Source: Branchiostoma floridae (Eukaryota; Chordata; Leptocardii; Amphioxiformes; Branchiostomatidae). From it: DNA of 37,699 bases. The position numbers were made by a program, and so were the translations under genes. This document shows positions 19,501 through 30,233 of this stretch, one piece after another. The stretch lies in assembly GCF_000003815.2 (NCBI RefSeq), contig NC_049983.1:18754115-18791813 (forward strand). The letters run 5' to 3'. The number at the start of each line of letters is the position of its first letter. Within the stretch, counting starts at the first letter, position 1. The notes under the pieces were generated by a model. That model saw nothing but the letters and a program-made list of their open reading frames with translations, was not told the origin of the DNA and did not search any database.

Positions 19501-19588
19501 CGATATCTGCATCTAGAGAATCAAGTACTTGTTTTAGGGGCTCCTTTGTAGCCCTGACGCCATTTATATTCCACGTCAAAATTCGCAT
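15284..19588 (-). CDS. APEX2: AP endonuclease 2, complete six-exon gene
   Basis: Exons on the minus strand are 19474-19588, 18630-18713, 18276-18462, 17817-17963, 17023-17092 and 15284-16528. Joined, they give 615 codons plus stop (human APEX2 is 518 aa). It encodes a nuclear exonuclease/phosphatase-fold enzyme that cleaves at abasic sites and trims 3' ends, acting with PCNA in base-excision repair and ATR-Chk1 signalling. Visible catalytic motifs are WNING (N7), LQET (E34), NVYCP, LGDVNTSHKPID (D185, N187), TCWSTVTGARQTNYGTRIDY (about 292-311) and GSDHCP (D335, H336). Two PIP boxes follow: QQKLSAFF (368-375) and QGTLLSFF (465-472). The GRF zinc finger is at about 563-609 (CKGHREPC ... FYVCARPQG ... 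RCDHF). The start is the first in-frame ATG after an upstream TGA. It is divergent from TMPO. Confidence 0.93.
17023..17092 (-). CDS. APEX2: APEX2 exon 5
   Basis: 70 nt, encoding (S)HVIVLGDVNTSHKPIDH and CDPDDV, the metal-binding and catalytic loop. Acceptor is AATGCATCAG and donor is GTAAGT. Short exon, but unambiguous by family motif. Confidence 0.93.
17487..17730. repeat. Foldback element in APEX2 intron 4
   Basis: Left arm contains GTTTAAGCTTTGTTCCAAC and right arm GTTGGAACAAGGCTCAAAC, inverted over about 60-70 bp on each side. The same family occurs in intron 3 near 17990-18180, sharing the GTGTTGGTA...ATTCCATAGT end in the opposite orientation. Confidence 0.65.
17817..17963 (-). CDS. 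APEX2: APEX2 exon 4
   Basis: 147 nt, encoding RDTDGKECPLAVINVYCPR, ADPEKEERKDFKLRFYRLL and QTRAQALLQAG. Acceptor is GATGATTTCAG and donor is GTGAGT. Reading phases match exons 3 and 5. Confidence 0.93.
18276..18462 (-). CDS. APEX2: APEX2 exon 3
   Basis: 187 nt, encoding GVATYCKDGATPIKAEEGL, then TGLLTNQKEED, IIGCYGDQTMFTEDELRLLD and KEGRAVITQHTIR. This is the region specific to the Ape2 branch of the family. Acceptor is CTCCATAAG and donor is GTAAAA. Confidence 0.92.
18630..18713 (-). CDS. APEX2: APEX2 exon 2
   Basis: 84 nt, encoding RDQLDEASAIVEGYSSYFSF and SRVRSGYSG. Acceptor is TTTTTACAG and donor is GTAAGG. Confidence 0.93.
18880..19060 (-). repeat. Dispersed repeat, copy in APEX2 intron 1
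   Basis: Contains GTTCAG-, GGACCTGGACCTGACC- and CGTACCTGAACCTGAATTTT-type motifs, plus AATGGTCCATTGTTTTGAGTAT. The reverse complement matches about 26505-26720 in TMPO intron 4, so the two copies are inverted with respect to each other. Confidence 0.75.
19474..19588 (-). CDS. APEX2: APEX2 exon 1 (start)
   Basis: Starts at ATG 19588-19586 and encodes MRILTWNINGVRATKEPLKQ then VLDSLDADIVCLQETKVT(R). The donor GTAAGT follows a phase-1 split Arg codon. The reading frame is closed by TGA upstream with no earlier ATG. Confidence 0.92.
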
Positions 19589-19879
19589 TTTTCCTCCTTC
19601 GGCTTTCCACAAATTTGTAGCAAAGTTTTCTCCCGCCAAAATAGGTCATAGGTCACAGTAACGATACGCCTGCGCAGAATTTTGAAATGTGATCTGTTTA
19701 CATTGCCATGTTTGATTGGCTGACGTTACCAAACTGTTCGCGGGTTCTTTAAAAATGTCCAATCACAGAAAGCGTATGTAACAAGCTTGTCGATATTCCC
19801 GCGGGACCCTTCATTCTGTGGCAAATCTCTTTTTGTTGTTGACGTGCTTTTGGCATTTTTCCCACCTGAATCGCCAGAA
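19589..19879. promoter_or_regulatory. Shared divergent promoter of APEX2 and TMPO
   Basis: 291 bp separate the two start codons. Motifs seen: an E2F-like site TTTTGGCGGGAGAA (minus strand, about 19628-19641), a palindromic TTCCCGCGGGA (19796-19806), and two CCAAT boxes (ATTGG at 19715-19719, CCAAT at 19759-19763). A CRE-like half-site TGACG is at about 19840. No TATA box is placed convincingly for either gene. CCAAT plus E2F arrangements are common in cell-cycle promoters, so co-regulation in S phase is inferred. Confidence 0.7.
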
Positions 19880-20107
19880 ATGTCCGTGTCAAATCCCTCT
19901 GTTTTGACTAAAGACCAGCTGAAGCGGGAGCTACGTGAGGCCGGAGTGTCTCTGCCGAGCGGGGAGCAGAGAAAGGACGTGTACGTGGAACTGTACCGGA
20001 CACATCTGCTGAAAGGTGGGAGGGCGACGCCTGGCAAGGGGGAGTTTTCCAGCGACGAGGAAGATTCTCTGAGAGGCACCCCAGGACGTGGCAGTGGGAA
20101 AAATAAG
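19880..20107 (+). CDS. TMPO: TMPO exon 1 (LEM-like domain)
   Basis: 228 nt in phase 0, ending ...GSGKNK at donor GTGTGG. Contains the whole LEM-like domain and an SSDEEDS acidic patch like that following this domain in vertebrate LAP2. Confidence 0.9.
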
Positions 20108-23100
20108 GTGTGGCAACAGATTTATTATATATTACATGATAGTCTTCCGATCTGGATATTCTTTTGGCGACTTTGATACAAGACAACCGGTTTAAATGCC
20201 AATTTCTGACCATGTGCGCGCGGCTGTCATAGGATATAAAGTGTCACAGCTGGGAACAGATCTCCTAAAATGAATGAAAAAGGGTATTGTGGACAGACGT
20301 GATAAAAAGTGACATGTTCTTAGTGTCCGATAGTCCAAGTTTTGAATTATTTGAACTTCGGCAGTGCTGAATTGCTGTCAAGTGTGCCCATAGCACCACA
20401 CTGAACTTACAAGCGACGAAGCGTTGTTTTCTTTTGCGGGGCGCAGCTTTGTGCTAACAAATGGCTCATTAACTCGAGCCTGTTTTGAGCCAGTAGGGTG
20501 TTGCTCGTCTCTTTGTTGTCTGTTTATTCAATTATTGGTGATTAGATGTCAATAGGGCTTGATTACAGCATGCTAAATGACCTGTGTCCATTGTCTAAAC
20601 AGGAACACGTAAATGGTTGAGAATGTCAAAATTTGAAGTCTATGTAAAAATATGTTGTGACCGAGACATTTTGAAAATTGCTAGTCTTTTTCAGTTTTTT
20701 GTCTCTGTCTTTTTTTCGTTTGTCTGTGAACAGGATAGACCAAAGATGCCTTGTGTACTTTTAAAAAGATTCTTAAAAAGATTCTTTAGAAAGATCAAGC
20801 ATCTATCTATTATGATACTCACTAGATTGTTTATACTGTTATATTATATTACATTAGTTGTTAGTTATTTGTATTAGTATATAGTTGTTCACATTGCCAT
20901 ACATTGTAACTGTTACAATTGTTGCGCAATAAAGTTATTCTATCCTATGTACCTCGCTCTTTGTATTAAAGTAATGAGTTTGATGAGTATTGTAAGGAAT
21001 GTTTGGACATGAATATTTACAATGTCATATAAGTATAAACAACATTCCTTCACCCTTGTAAAAAATTAACAGCTTAGGCAAGTAGGTTGCGTATTCCAGC
21101 ACTAAAAGTTATGCCGATAAAGTATTTTTGATGCCCTTCCTCATGTAGAGCTGCAAGGCAATTTAGGATAAAAAGTATTTTTTTTTTTTAGAAATTAGAG
21201 GAAATACAGCTGTTAAAACAGCTGTTTACCAATTACTTAGTATTCTGCATGATTTGATGAGAATATGCATTTTGGAAAATCATTTTTTCTAAAGCAACAT
21301 AGAGGCCACCATGAGAGCCTCAGGCAAAATGTGTCCTAACACTGGTCAAGGACAGAACACAGGGTGAAGCCAGAAAGATTTATGAAAGGGTTGTTTTTCA
21401 CTTTTCGTCGTTGATGAAGTGAGTAAATAAATCATAAAATGAATATGCATAACAGCAGGTCAAGGACAACAAAGTAAAAAATGTGATAGATGGAAGAAAG
21501 AAGACAGAATCAACAGTCATTGATCAACAGAGCAAACTAAACCTGGACAACATTTTGCCTCGGGCTAGTTTGTCAACTCTGTAGTCTCCAGCAGACTAAA
21601 CTACTCTGCCTGTGAAAACAGCAGAATTCAGCCAAATAGGGAGAATAATTTGTCAGGGGTGTTAGCCACTATAGGGTATGTTATCCTTACCAGAAGCTAA
21701 CTCTACTCCCCAATTATTTGGTCTATTTTTACTGAATTCTACTCCTAAGGCTTAGGAAAGCCTGGCGGAGGCTACCAAATCCAGCTGGCAAGTGGAACTA
21801 CCCTCTCTGTCCCTGGGGCATGTAATATGAGCAGTGGTAGTGGTACACAGTAGGAAGCCATGTATCAGTAACTGTGGTTACTTTTATCTCCACCCCTCGG
21901 GGATATCCTCTGTAGGGCTGAGATAGGAGCTGAACATCAGATTGATAGATACACTCATCCATATAAGTACTATGGACGTGGGTTATCAAAGGATGCCAAT
22001 GTTATGTTTTTTCCCGGATTTGATAGGAGGTTGATGAAAAATTGACAATTATATAATGAAGGCCTTTTTAGAAAATCAAAATGTCTTGCTAAAATCAAGG
22101 AGCTTTAAAAGCTCCTTGCTAAAATAGAATATTTGAAAAGACAGGAAAATACTTTGCAAAGACAAGCACTTGTGGATAGTGACCATCTTGAAACGCAGCA
22201 TACATATTGTATCCTGTGAGAGTCTGGTTCGTTTCTTATATTCTAGAAGGAGCATGGTGTACCAGAGAACCACAGGACATAGCAACAATAGGAGTGTTTA
22301 CAGTTTCCTTCCCCACAATTTGATGGAGGGGACATGAGTGATAATGTGAATTCCAAAATATCTGTCCAGAAAAGAAATTGTCCAGAGCCCCAAAAAATTC
22401 TTAAGATTCAATGAACCATCTTTCTTGTCTTCTCCGCACTGGCCTAGTTTACACAAAGTTCCAAACATCCTCTGAAGTAGATCCCAATGTTTTTGATGGT
22501 TACTGGTATTTTACATTAGGACTGCTATCACATTTTTCCTGTTTTGAGAAATTGTACATGTTTTTTTTTATCAGAAAAGTACAAGATTTCATCCCAAGAA
22601 TCTTAAGTTCCTGTGTCTTAGCTATCAAGAAGAATGCCTGGAATTCAGTAATACCTCAAGTCACACCAGGCTTGATGTAAATGATACTAAGCAGATATTA
22701 CCTGTATTTGTTCAGGAATTATAGTGGGTTTTAAGTCTTATATCATCTAGTCATACCTTTGGTAAACCACAGCATTAGCTTGCTAACCAGTGTCAGCAAA
22801 TAAAAGAACACAAGTTCCCTCTCCAATACCTTTGTAAGTTGTAGTGATGAGACAGATACTTGGTGTCCATCACAATTAGAATAACAGATCAACCAATGAT
22901 AGCATGAGTTTTAGTTTATTTTGATCCACAATTAGCAAAGTATTTTGGCAGCTCAACCAATAAAAGTGGTTGCACACTCCCTGCTGCATGTCAGTCCAAC
23001 TATGCTAAATCCTTTTTTATTGCATTTCTATATTATTTTGAACCATATCCCCATATTTTTAACAATGAAAAAAAATTCAATTTTTTTGTAATGTGTAGAA

Positions 23101-26100
23101 CACCTAAGTGTTGCCAGAGGATGTTTGAATTTCCCTCCATTTTAAGTATTGCTTCTACTGGCCTTTGTCCAATAACTTGAATAAGGGTCAAACCATTTCA
23201 GAGTCTGGGAGAAGAAGCAATGGCTCAAATACTCTTGATGTAAGCCCTGTGGTTTTCTTTTAACATATCTCTTACGTATTTACAATTTTGAATGATGATC
23301 AAATGTTCAATTGCCAAAATATTATGGCATAAAGAGATTTGGTGGTGTTAGAATGTAATAGCAAGAAAAAGAAAAGACAACTTGTCTGTTCGACTGATTT
23401 GAATTAAAGTCAGAAGGAAAAGGAGTTGGAGCTTGGTTTGTAAGAAGGCAATCTAATGAAATATCTTGGAAACATGCTAACTATTGGGAGGAAAGGCCTT
23501 GTTAAAAAGAAGGTTGGTGTTGTATATTAAATTTGACGTTATAACTTATATCTCCCCCAATGCATACAAAATGGTATGGTCTTTTGTGACACCAGATAAT
23601 GTACGGTACTGTACTTCTCAGCTTCCCTCAGGTGTGTTTGCTTACCTGTAATAATAGGTGCATCACCATATAAGGAGTGGCCTTGGTTAACTGCCAAGGC
23701 ATACTTCACTGAAGAGGTAAACAAAGAGGGAGCCAAAATTTAGGTCATCCATTTTTGTGGTGTAATTCAGCTGCGCCCTGCTCGATTTCTGCACCATAAT
23801 CTTAAGTTAGGTATGAATTTTGTCACCTTTTCTACGATTCAGAACTCACTGGGACAAATGTCTTGTTTTTTAATTATTTATGAGCTAGACTTAGCTGGTT
23901 ACAGTTAGAGAAGTGGTGCAAAGGACTCTGTCTTCAAATTACGGCAGGTTTATACCTTGTCTTGAATTTGTATCGCTTCTTATAGAGTTTACATGTTTGG
24001 TAAGATGGTTAGTTGTGCTAGATCCAAAAGATTGGAAGGACATGTCTGATAGAGAACTCAGTAGAGATGATTGTTTGAAAGGGTGGGAGGGCAGTTGTGT
24101 AGTATAGTTGTCCACTGCTACTTTATTGCTAGAATTGCCCACTCTTTCTCCCAAGGCATCATGCACAGCTTTGCTGATGTATGTCTGAGAATGGGAACTA
24201 CTCCTATAGATTATGTTTAAGTTTTGTTCACCCATAAGATCTATGTATACATTTACGACAGCATCTCATTAGTATTCCATGCATGGATTCTGTGGGACGT
24301 TCCACTTCATTGAAGGGGGATCAGATTACAAACTGAGGTATACAGAAATTTTACAAAAATTCGTGTTTGAAATTAGTAACAGGAGAAGGACAGTTAAAAG
24401 TTTGCGGCTGTTGTCGATAAATAATGTATAGCTAGGTATAAATTATGTGAAAAATGATTGATAGGACAGAAGAATTGCACACCCCTGTATAGAAAATGTG
24501 ATAGTATATACAGTATGATGTCAGTTGCAGACTGACTTCTGCCATGACATTGAATTTATTTTGGGCCAGACATTCTCAACACATCATTCCAACTGGCGAC
24601 AGCACAGAGATGATTAGCCTGATTAAATCTCGCTTATAGCAGCGGAGTTTGTGTTACACAGACTAAGAGATGATGAATGGGATCATTTTGAATCACTTTT
24701 TCTGGATTGGAAGAGTTTTATTTTTATCATTTCTGGGTTGCACAGAATCTGCTGCATTTTTGCACTTTTGGAAGGGTATTTATAGACTTATATAGTCCAT
24801 TAGTTGGAAAAAACAGTTGGATCTTGCTACCAAATTGTCAAAAAGAGGGGGCTACTTATTTCCTCTTACACTGTGTACATTTAGATACTAAATCATGAAT
24901 TAGTGAGTGCTCCATGAAAGGTGGCAGCAGATCCTTATAGTGTAAAATTCGTTGACATGATTACTAGTAATAAGCATTTACTCTGGTGCAATGTTGTTAT
25001 GCTAAGCTGATCAAAACCACACCAGCCAGCAATTCCTTAATCTTGGTATTCAAGAATTATCCTGTCTGTCAAATAGTAACATATCCTAAGTATGTGTCTA
25101 CTAGTACTAAGTACTATGTTTTTCATTGCAAAGGTGTTAAAGAAGACAGTGAAGAAAGCCACCTCTCCAGAGATGGATGTGACACAGTTATCCAACAAGG
25201 AGCTAGCAGAAAGGTTGGAGGAACTGGGTGCTACAGTGGGCCCTATTGTTGGTACGTATACCTACGTACAGTGTCACTGACGAAAGACGCTGGATAGTGT
25301 CTCAAACGTCAGACCATTTCCAAAATCATATTCAGTTGCCTGTCATGGGTAACTTCTTTTTGGCGTATCTCGTTACCTGGATGTCTAATAATAATATTTA
25401 TCAACGTATACCTACATACACGTAGTTGTTATAAGCTTTGAACTGCAATTGCACAGTGCAGTGTGAAGTATTGTGAGTAATATGTCAAAGTTGAAGCCCC
25501 CTGAGACATACAGAAAACATTTCTTGATATGTACTAAACATGGTCTAGATAAAAGATGTCAGTCAGAAGGTGTCTGTAATGTGCTTGCAGAAATCCATAC
25601 TTTTTTCACTTCTTTCTACGTGCTATCATTCCAAGACATTTTGACTTGAATGAACTTGCATGCTTCTTGTTTTTGTCCTCATTTCTTTGAACGTTGAAAT
25701 ACCATATATGCTTAGTATATTGCTAAAAGCCATGATTATATTGTGGCTTACTCTTGCCAAACAGATTTCCCTATGAGAAAAACCTAATTTGTCTGTATCT
25801 ACAGCTACCACGCGTCGAGTGTACGAGCGGAAGTTGGAGAAGCTGTTGGCAGATGGAACCGGCCAGCAGAATGGATCTCAGAGCGAGTCAGATCAGTACA
25901 GCGATAGTGAGGAAGAAGGTAAGATGACACACAAGGACTTAAGATTTCAACAAGATTGCCAATTAAAAAGCTGGTCATGGTGATGTTTAATCTTGAATTG
26001 TGAGTATTATTCGTATGTTGATAAATCTGCTGAGATATTGTTACTAGTGTCTATGAATATCTTGTTTTTATTCAAACGTTTGAAATGTACAATGTTAAGT

Positions 26101-27894
26101 ATGGCAATATTGCCTACAAGAAACAGTGAAAATGCTGTGAATTTCCTAAATGTAGATACATTGTATGTTGATCTGGTGTTGTAAAATCATTTTTACTGCA
26201 GTCAGTGGGGGAGTACGTAGATGTATGCAAAATTTAAAAATCACTCTGTTCCATTACTGTAACAGTTGCATTTTCTAGTTTTATTACATATATAAAATGG
26301 TACAGTCCCCCTATTCAAAAGTTTATGTGCTGACAGTATTTCATTTTGATGTTTTAGAAGAGGATGTGGAGGAGCAAGTACAGGCGAGTACGCAAACATC
26401 ACCCAGGCTGGAACAGTCCACTAATAGGTGAGCTCCAAATACAGTCATAGTCTGTCAAGAGATCATATTCTCTATAGGGTCTTTGATCAAGAAGTTTCAT
26501 ATGTTTACTAGGGGTGGGTACTGGTACAGGAAAATTCAGGTCCAGGTACGGTTCAGGTCCAGAGGATCAGGTCGAGGTCCGGACCTGAACCTGGATCTAA
26601 TTGACAATAAATTGTTCGAGAAAAGTTGTAAATGGACGATACTCAAAACAATGGTCCATTTCACTACAAAGGAGTCTGTTTTGCAGAGTATTCGACTCCC
26701 AATAGCGTTTTAAATCCTATCTTCAGGTAAACAATGTTGCGTTTGGCTGTAGAAACTTGGTAGAAATGACTATTAACTGTAATTTACATAGCACTTGTTA
26801 TTTCTTTGACCGACAAGCCCAGTAACGTTTGAACATTTGCCAATATACTAGTAATGTGTTCATTTTTTAATCAGTCCAAGATCTGGTCCAGTTTTCAGGT
26901 CCGTTATTTTGGGACCGGTCTAACAACAAAAAATGGTTTTGTTGAACCCTTAATTGTTTACCCTACTATGTGCTGAGAATGTGTCCTTTACTCATGCACG
27001 TCAGACCTCAGACTGGAGTGAGAAGGCGACCGGCACCACGGGAACAGCCAGCAGATCAACCTTTGACCACACGCGACCTTCGTGACTCTCCACGGAAGAC
27101 AAGGGGGACCCCGGTCAAGGAGACCCAAGGCTTACCACCCAAGGTAGGAAATAATTTTCATTCCTTCATACTGACCTATAAGTAACAGTTTGTGCCACAT
27201 CTGTTCCTTGCTTAATATCTTGAGGGTTAAGCAGTAGTAGTTCAGCATTATAGCATGGAAAGGAGATAACCATACATTGGGAATTCTTGTAACATTAAAA
27301 GAGGAAAATGTCAGTTTTTTTCCAAGTGTTCCCTTATTGTAGCTATGGCATTCTAGTTTCATCTTGCATCCTTGTTTCCCTACTGAAGCAGTTCTTGGAG
27401 TAATATTTAGAAAAGCACTACTAAATCCTGGGAACGAAAAGTATGATATAAAAAACACCATACTACGCAAGATGTACAGAGAATAGTCGTAGACATTAAT
27501 TTGTGTATATTTTACGTTTACATTTCTATTTTTTGTTTCCACAGCTCAGTTGGGCCTGTTTGGAAATGTGACGCTAGCCTAATTGCTGAAATGTTGACAG
27601 TACTTTCATATCCTTCCTTTTCAGCCTACAAGACGCGCGTACCCACCTCCCACCAGGGAGGAAGTGAGTGCAGAAGACGGGGACAGCCTGCAGAGAAAGC
27701 CACTCCACCCAGAGGGCGATGCAGCGCCCGCGCCGGCCAAGAGTCGCTTCTCCTTCTGGCTGAAGCTGGGGTTCTTCCTGTTCCTCATTGTGTTGGCCAT
27801 CCTGGTGTACAGTGCAATGGAGGGGCGGCACATCAGCTCTGTTCCCAAACTACCCTCCGACATGTTCAAGGGAGAAAAAAGTAGCTCTGTGTAG
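19880..27894 (+). CDS. TMPO: Thymopoietin / LAP2-like inner nuclear membrane protein, complete
   Basis: Exons are 19880-20107, 25134-25251, 25805-25918, 26358-26427, 27005-27143 and 27625-27894, all with GT-AG borders and matching phases, giving 312 aa (human LAP2-beta is about 454). Residues 8-43 form the DNA-binding LEM-like domain ([20 protein letters not shown], then [12 protein letters not shown]). Residues about 90-131 form the LEM domain ([18 protein letters not shown], then [19 protein letters not shown]), which binds the chromatin protein BAF. An acidic stretch ([10 protein letters not shown]) and an Arg/Pro-rich linker follow. A single membrane helix at about 268-287 ([20 protein letters not shown]) anchors it in the inner nuclear membrane, with a short lumenal tail. 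The two-domain order identifies LAP2 rather than emerin or MAN1. The start is the first in-frame ATG. Confidence 0.9.
20108..25133. other. TMPO: TMPO intron 1 (5.0 kb)
   Basis: No coding exon is recognised on either strand. The sequence GCAATAAAGTTATTCTATCC near 20925-20945 resembles a LINE or SINE 3' tail. Inverted stretches GCCTCAGGCAAAATG (about 21317) and CATTTTGCCTCGGGC (about 21551) suggest a small foldback element. A near-perfect hairpin with 11-bp arms (CAAGGAGCTTT) is at 22096-22118. The rest is AT-rich anonymous DNA. Confidence 0.55.
25134..25251 (+). CDS. TMPO: TMPO exon 2 (LEM domain, first part)
   Basis: 118 nt. Acceptor CATTGCAAAG, donor GTACGT. Encodes [20 protein letters not shown] then [19 protein letters not shown], ending one base into the next codon. 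Confidence 0.9.
25277..25315 (+). ncRNA. Hammerhead-ribozyme-like motif, probably decayed
   Basis: CTGACGA, then AGAC...GTCT able to pair as stem II, then CAAACGTC. This matches the hammerhead core CUGANGA / GAAA except that GAAA reads CAAA. It lies 25 bases after the exon 2 donor and is likely the remnant of a retroelement. Pattern match only. Confidence 0.3.
25805..25918 (+). CDS. TMPO: TMPO exon 3 (LEM domain end, acidic stretch)
   Basis: 114 nt. Acceptor TATCTACAG, donor GTAAGA. Encodes [20 protein letters not shown] then [18 protein letters not shown]. Confidence 0.92.
26358..26427 (+). CDS. TMPO: TMPO exon 4
   Basis: 70 nt. Acceptor TGTTTTAG, donor GTGAGC. Encodes [20 protein letters not shown] then TN. 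Accepted because both borders and phases fit exons 3 and 5. Confidence 0.82.
26505..26720 (+). repeat. Dispersed repeat, copy in TMPO intron 4
   Basis: Contains GTGGGTACTGGTACAGGAAA, CAGGTCCAGG and CGGTTCAGGTCC motifs, then ATACTCAAAACAATGGTCCA and GCGTTTTAAATCC. It is the inverted counterpart of 18880-19060. Confidence 0.75.
27005..27143 (+). CDS. TMPO: TMPO exon 5 (Arg/Pro-rich linker)
   Basis: 139 nt. Acceptor GCACGTCAG, donor GTAGGA. Encodes [20 protein letters not shown] then [19 protein letters not shown] and TQGLPPK. It is basic and compatible with a nucleoplasmic linker. Confidence 0.85.
27625..27894 (+). CDS. TMPO: TMPO exon 6 (membrane anchor and stop)
   Basis: 270 nt. Acceptor CCTTTTCAG, stop TAG at 27892-27894. 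Encodes [19 protein letters not shown], a linker, the membrane helix and 25 lumenal residues ending GEKSSSV. Confidence 0.92.
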   Translation, partial: PTRRAYPPPTREEVSAEDGDSLQRKPLHPEGDAAPAPAKSRFSFWLKLGFFLFLIVLAILVYSAMEGRHISSVPKLPSDMFKGEKSSSV

Positions 27895-30233
27895 TTATCA
27901 TGGTAGCCAGGGTTGTCCACTACAGAAGGAATAAGCTGGTTCACAGATTAAACTGTGCATGCACAGCAAGATGCACTGTGGGTAGTATGTCAAAGGTCAA
28001 GGGCCCAAACTTGCAATTAGTTCCTGTCTGGACCATGCTTGATGCATGTTCCAGGCATGTTTCATTTGTCTCTGGGGTCTTCAATTTAAAAATATCACCA
28101 ACAGTGTGTCTTGCTGCTCATGCGTACTTGAATCTGTTAACCAGCTTATTTCTGGAAGACTCTCTGAAAATTCCAAGAAAACTCTGCTGATGTTTCCCAG
28201 AGGTTTTCTTACAAGTATCAGTGTTTTTCTGTGTCATGATCAGTAGGTTTCCATGTACTAACCTTGCAATACCACAAGTGGTAATTGAGGAATCTAATTT
28301 TGTACTTCTAGCTAAAGTATTCACTTTGCAAACATGTATAGCCATTCTACAAAAAGGTACATGCTTATCTTGTGTTGCTTGTACAGTTTAGCAGCTTGGG
28401 AAATTTCTTAAAAATTGGGTCCAAACTTTAACAAAATGAGAAGGGGTCTTGCAAATGTCCACAGCGAAGGTGTACATGTATATAACCTGGTCAGTTTTCA
28501 CATGTCAAATAGTGACAGAAGTTTCAGATACTTGAATTACTGTTGAAGTATAGGTGTATTATAAATTTGTATGTCTATGGTAATAGCATTAGGATTGATC
28601 CACGATACATTGTGTTAGGTTGAACTGTATAACACATTTTGTAACCCAAGTTTATGCCTTTGACTTTCAAGTTCAAATTTGTGTCAGTGTCACTTTGTGC
28701 TGTATGTGACAAATTTCAGTATCACTTTCCAAATTCTGGGAATAACTAGAAATGTACTTAAAACAGCAAAAGCCTCAGGCAGCTATGAAAGAAATGGTTA
28801 TTGGAATGTTGGAATGGCACAAAATTATAACAGTTTTAAAGGTATTTGTGGTTATTCTTTCTATTATTAAAAGGAAGAAAACTATTTCCAAAAATGGCTT
28901 TATCTCAACCCCAGATACAAACTTATAGGATTGGAATATTACTGTCTTCTGAAACTCTTTCAGGACTGTGGTTCACCTGCAAAATATGTAGATTCAAATA
29001 CATTTCTTACAATATTTCATTGTTGTGTCCTTACTGTTCATTGGTCAGCTGAAGATTCATAATTCAATGAAGGCCTGTGGTGCTATTATTTCACTAAAGG
29101 TTCCAATTTCAAATCAAATAGCTGTACTAAAAAACAGCGATCGATGCAAGAAATTTTAGCGGTACCACACGCCATATTTTCACTGGAGAGAATGTGCCAA
29201 ATTGTCTACTCCACCTGAAGTTAGCATGAACAGTACAAATGTTGCGGTATTTTGAAGAAAAATGCCTTTGTTGGAAAAGTACCTCAGAAAAGAAGCAGTC
29301 TTATACTTACAATGTAGTTGATATCTATACATATACAAAAATAGCATTAGCTTGTACTGACAATGTGTTTAGTACTGGGTGTGGTGCATATGAAGGAAAA
29401 CATTGGTGGATGGACGAGAGATGTGCAAAAATTAGCAGGTAATAACTGAGCTGTTAGAGTCTATAGCCAGGTAAATTATTGACGAACTTGGCTGCAGTTA
29501 CAGAACTTTTTTGTGGAAAGGCAGTTACTGTTTGACATCATTTGGCAATATTTCGTAGCCTAGATTCCAGTCTTTTTAGCTTTGGGCTGCTCCCAAAGGT
29601 AAGGTAGCAACCTTTGGGAGCAGACCAAAGCTAACAAGACTGGACCCATTTGGGTCGTCTGGAAGAGGTTTGGAACAAGGGCAGAGAGTGGGCAGTGGAA
29701 AGACAAACAGGTATATTAAGGTGCCATTTTCCGTCATCTCAGAAAGTCACTAGGTAATGTATCGGTACAAAGATCTGGGAATAAATTGCAATATGGAAAA
29801 AAAACACGAGATGACAGTGCAATGAGCTCTAAATCGAGTAATTAGTTGAGAATCAATTGGTGATATACATGCAGTTGTAGTACTCACACTGCTTTATATG
29901 CTTGGTTTTTCTGTCCAACCCAAAACTGTGACATGGGATGAATATATTATTCAAAGGTACATGAACCACTGCCATTCGTTGTGCACAAGATTGAATCTTG
30001 CTTTTAAAACATTGCTTTACCCCTTGTTATTCCTAAATCCCTGTGGAGAGCCATACACTTACATATCAATGCATCATACACAACGAAAAAGACAATAATA
30101 CACATAGCTCACACTTGTTTAGTGTGAGGTGCTGTATTCAGTTCTCTGCTGATGACAATAACAATAACGATGGGCTACATGAGAAAAGAAGGCTTCATTT
30201 TCAAGGTTTTACCCCACCAAACTGTGACATTAA
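27895..30233. other. TMPO 3' flank and intergenic sequence
   Basis: No further coding exon is recognised. The TMPO 3' UTR must begin here, but no canonical AATAAA is close to the stop, so its end is not placed. Short open frames lack domain signatures. Confidence 0.5.
29567..29643. repeat. Short hairpin repeat, arms about 34 bp
   Basis: CCAGTCTTTTTAGCTTTGGG...CTCCCAAAGGT is followed by its near reverse complement, ACCTTTGGGAGCAGACC...AAGACTGG, with a loop of about 8 bp. A related but more diverged sequence lies near 31826-31905 (CTGGAGTCCAGCC...). Confidence 0.8.

Noticed and set aside
19397-19639. Longer APEX2 N-terminus starting at 19639
   Set aside because: That start codon is TTG. The first in-frame ATG is at 19588 and matches the family's N-terminus.
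19787-19879. Longer TMPO N-terminus starting at 19787
   Set aside because: The codon there is TTG. The first ATG is 19880, directly before the LEM-like domain.
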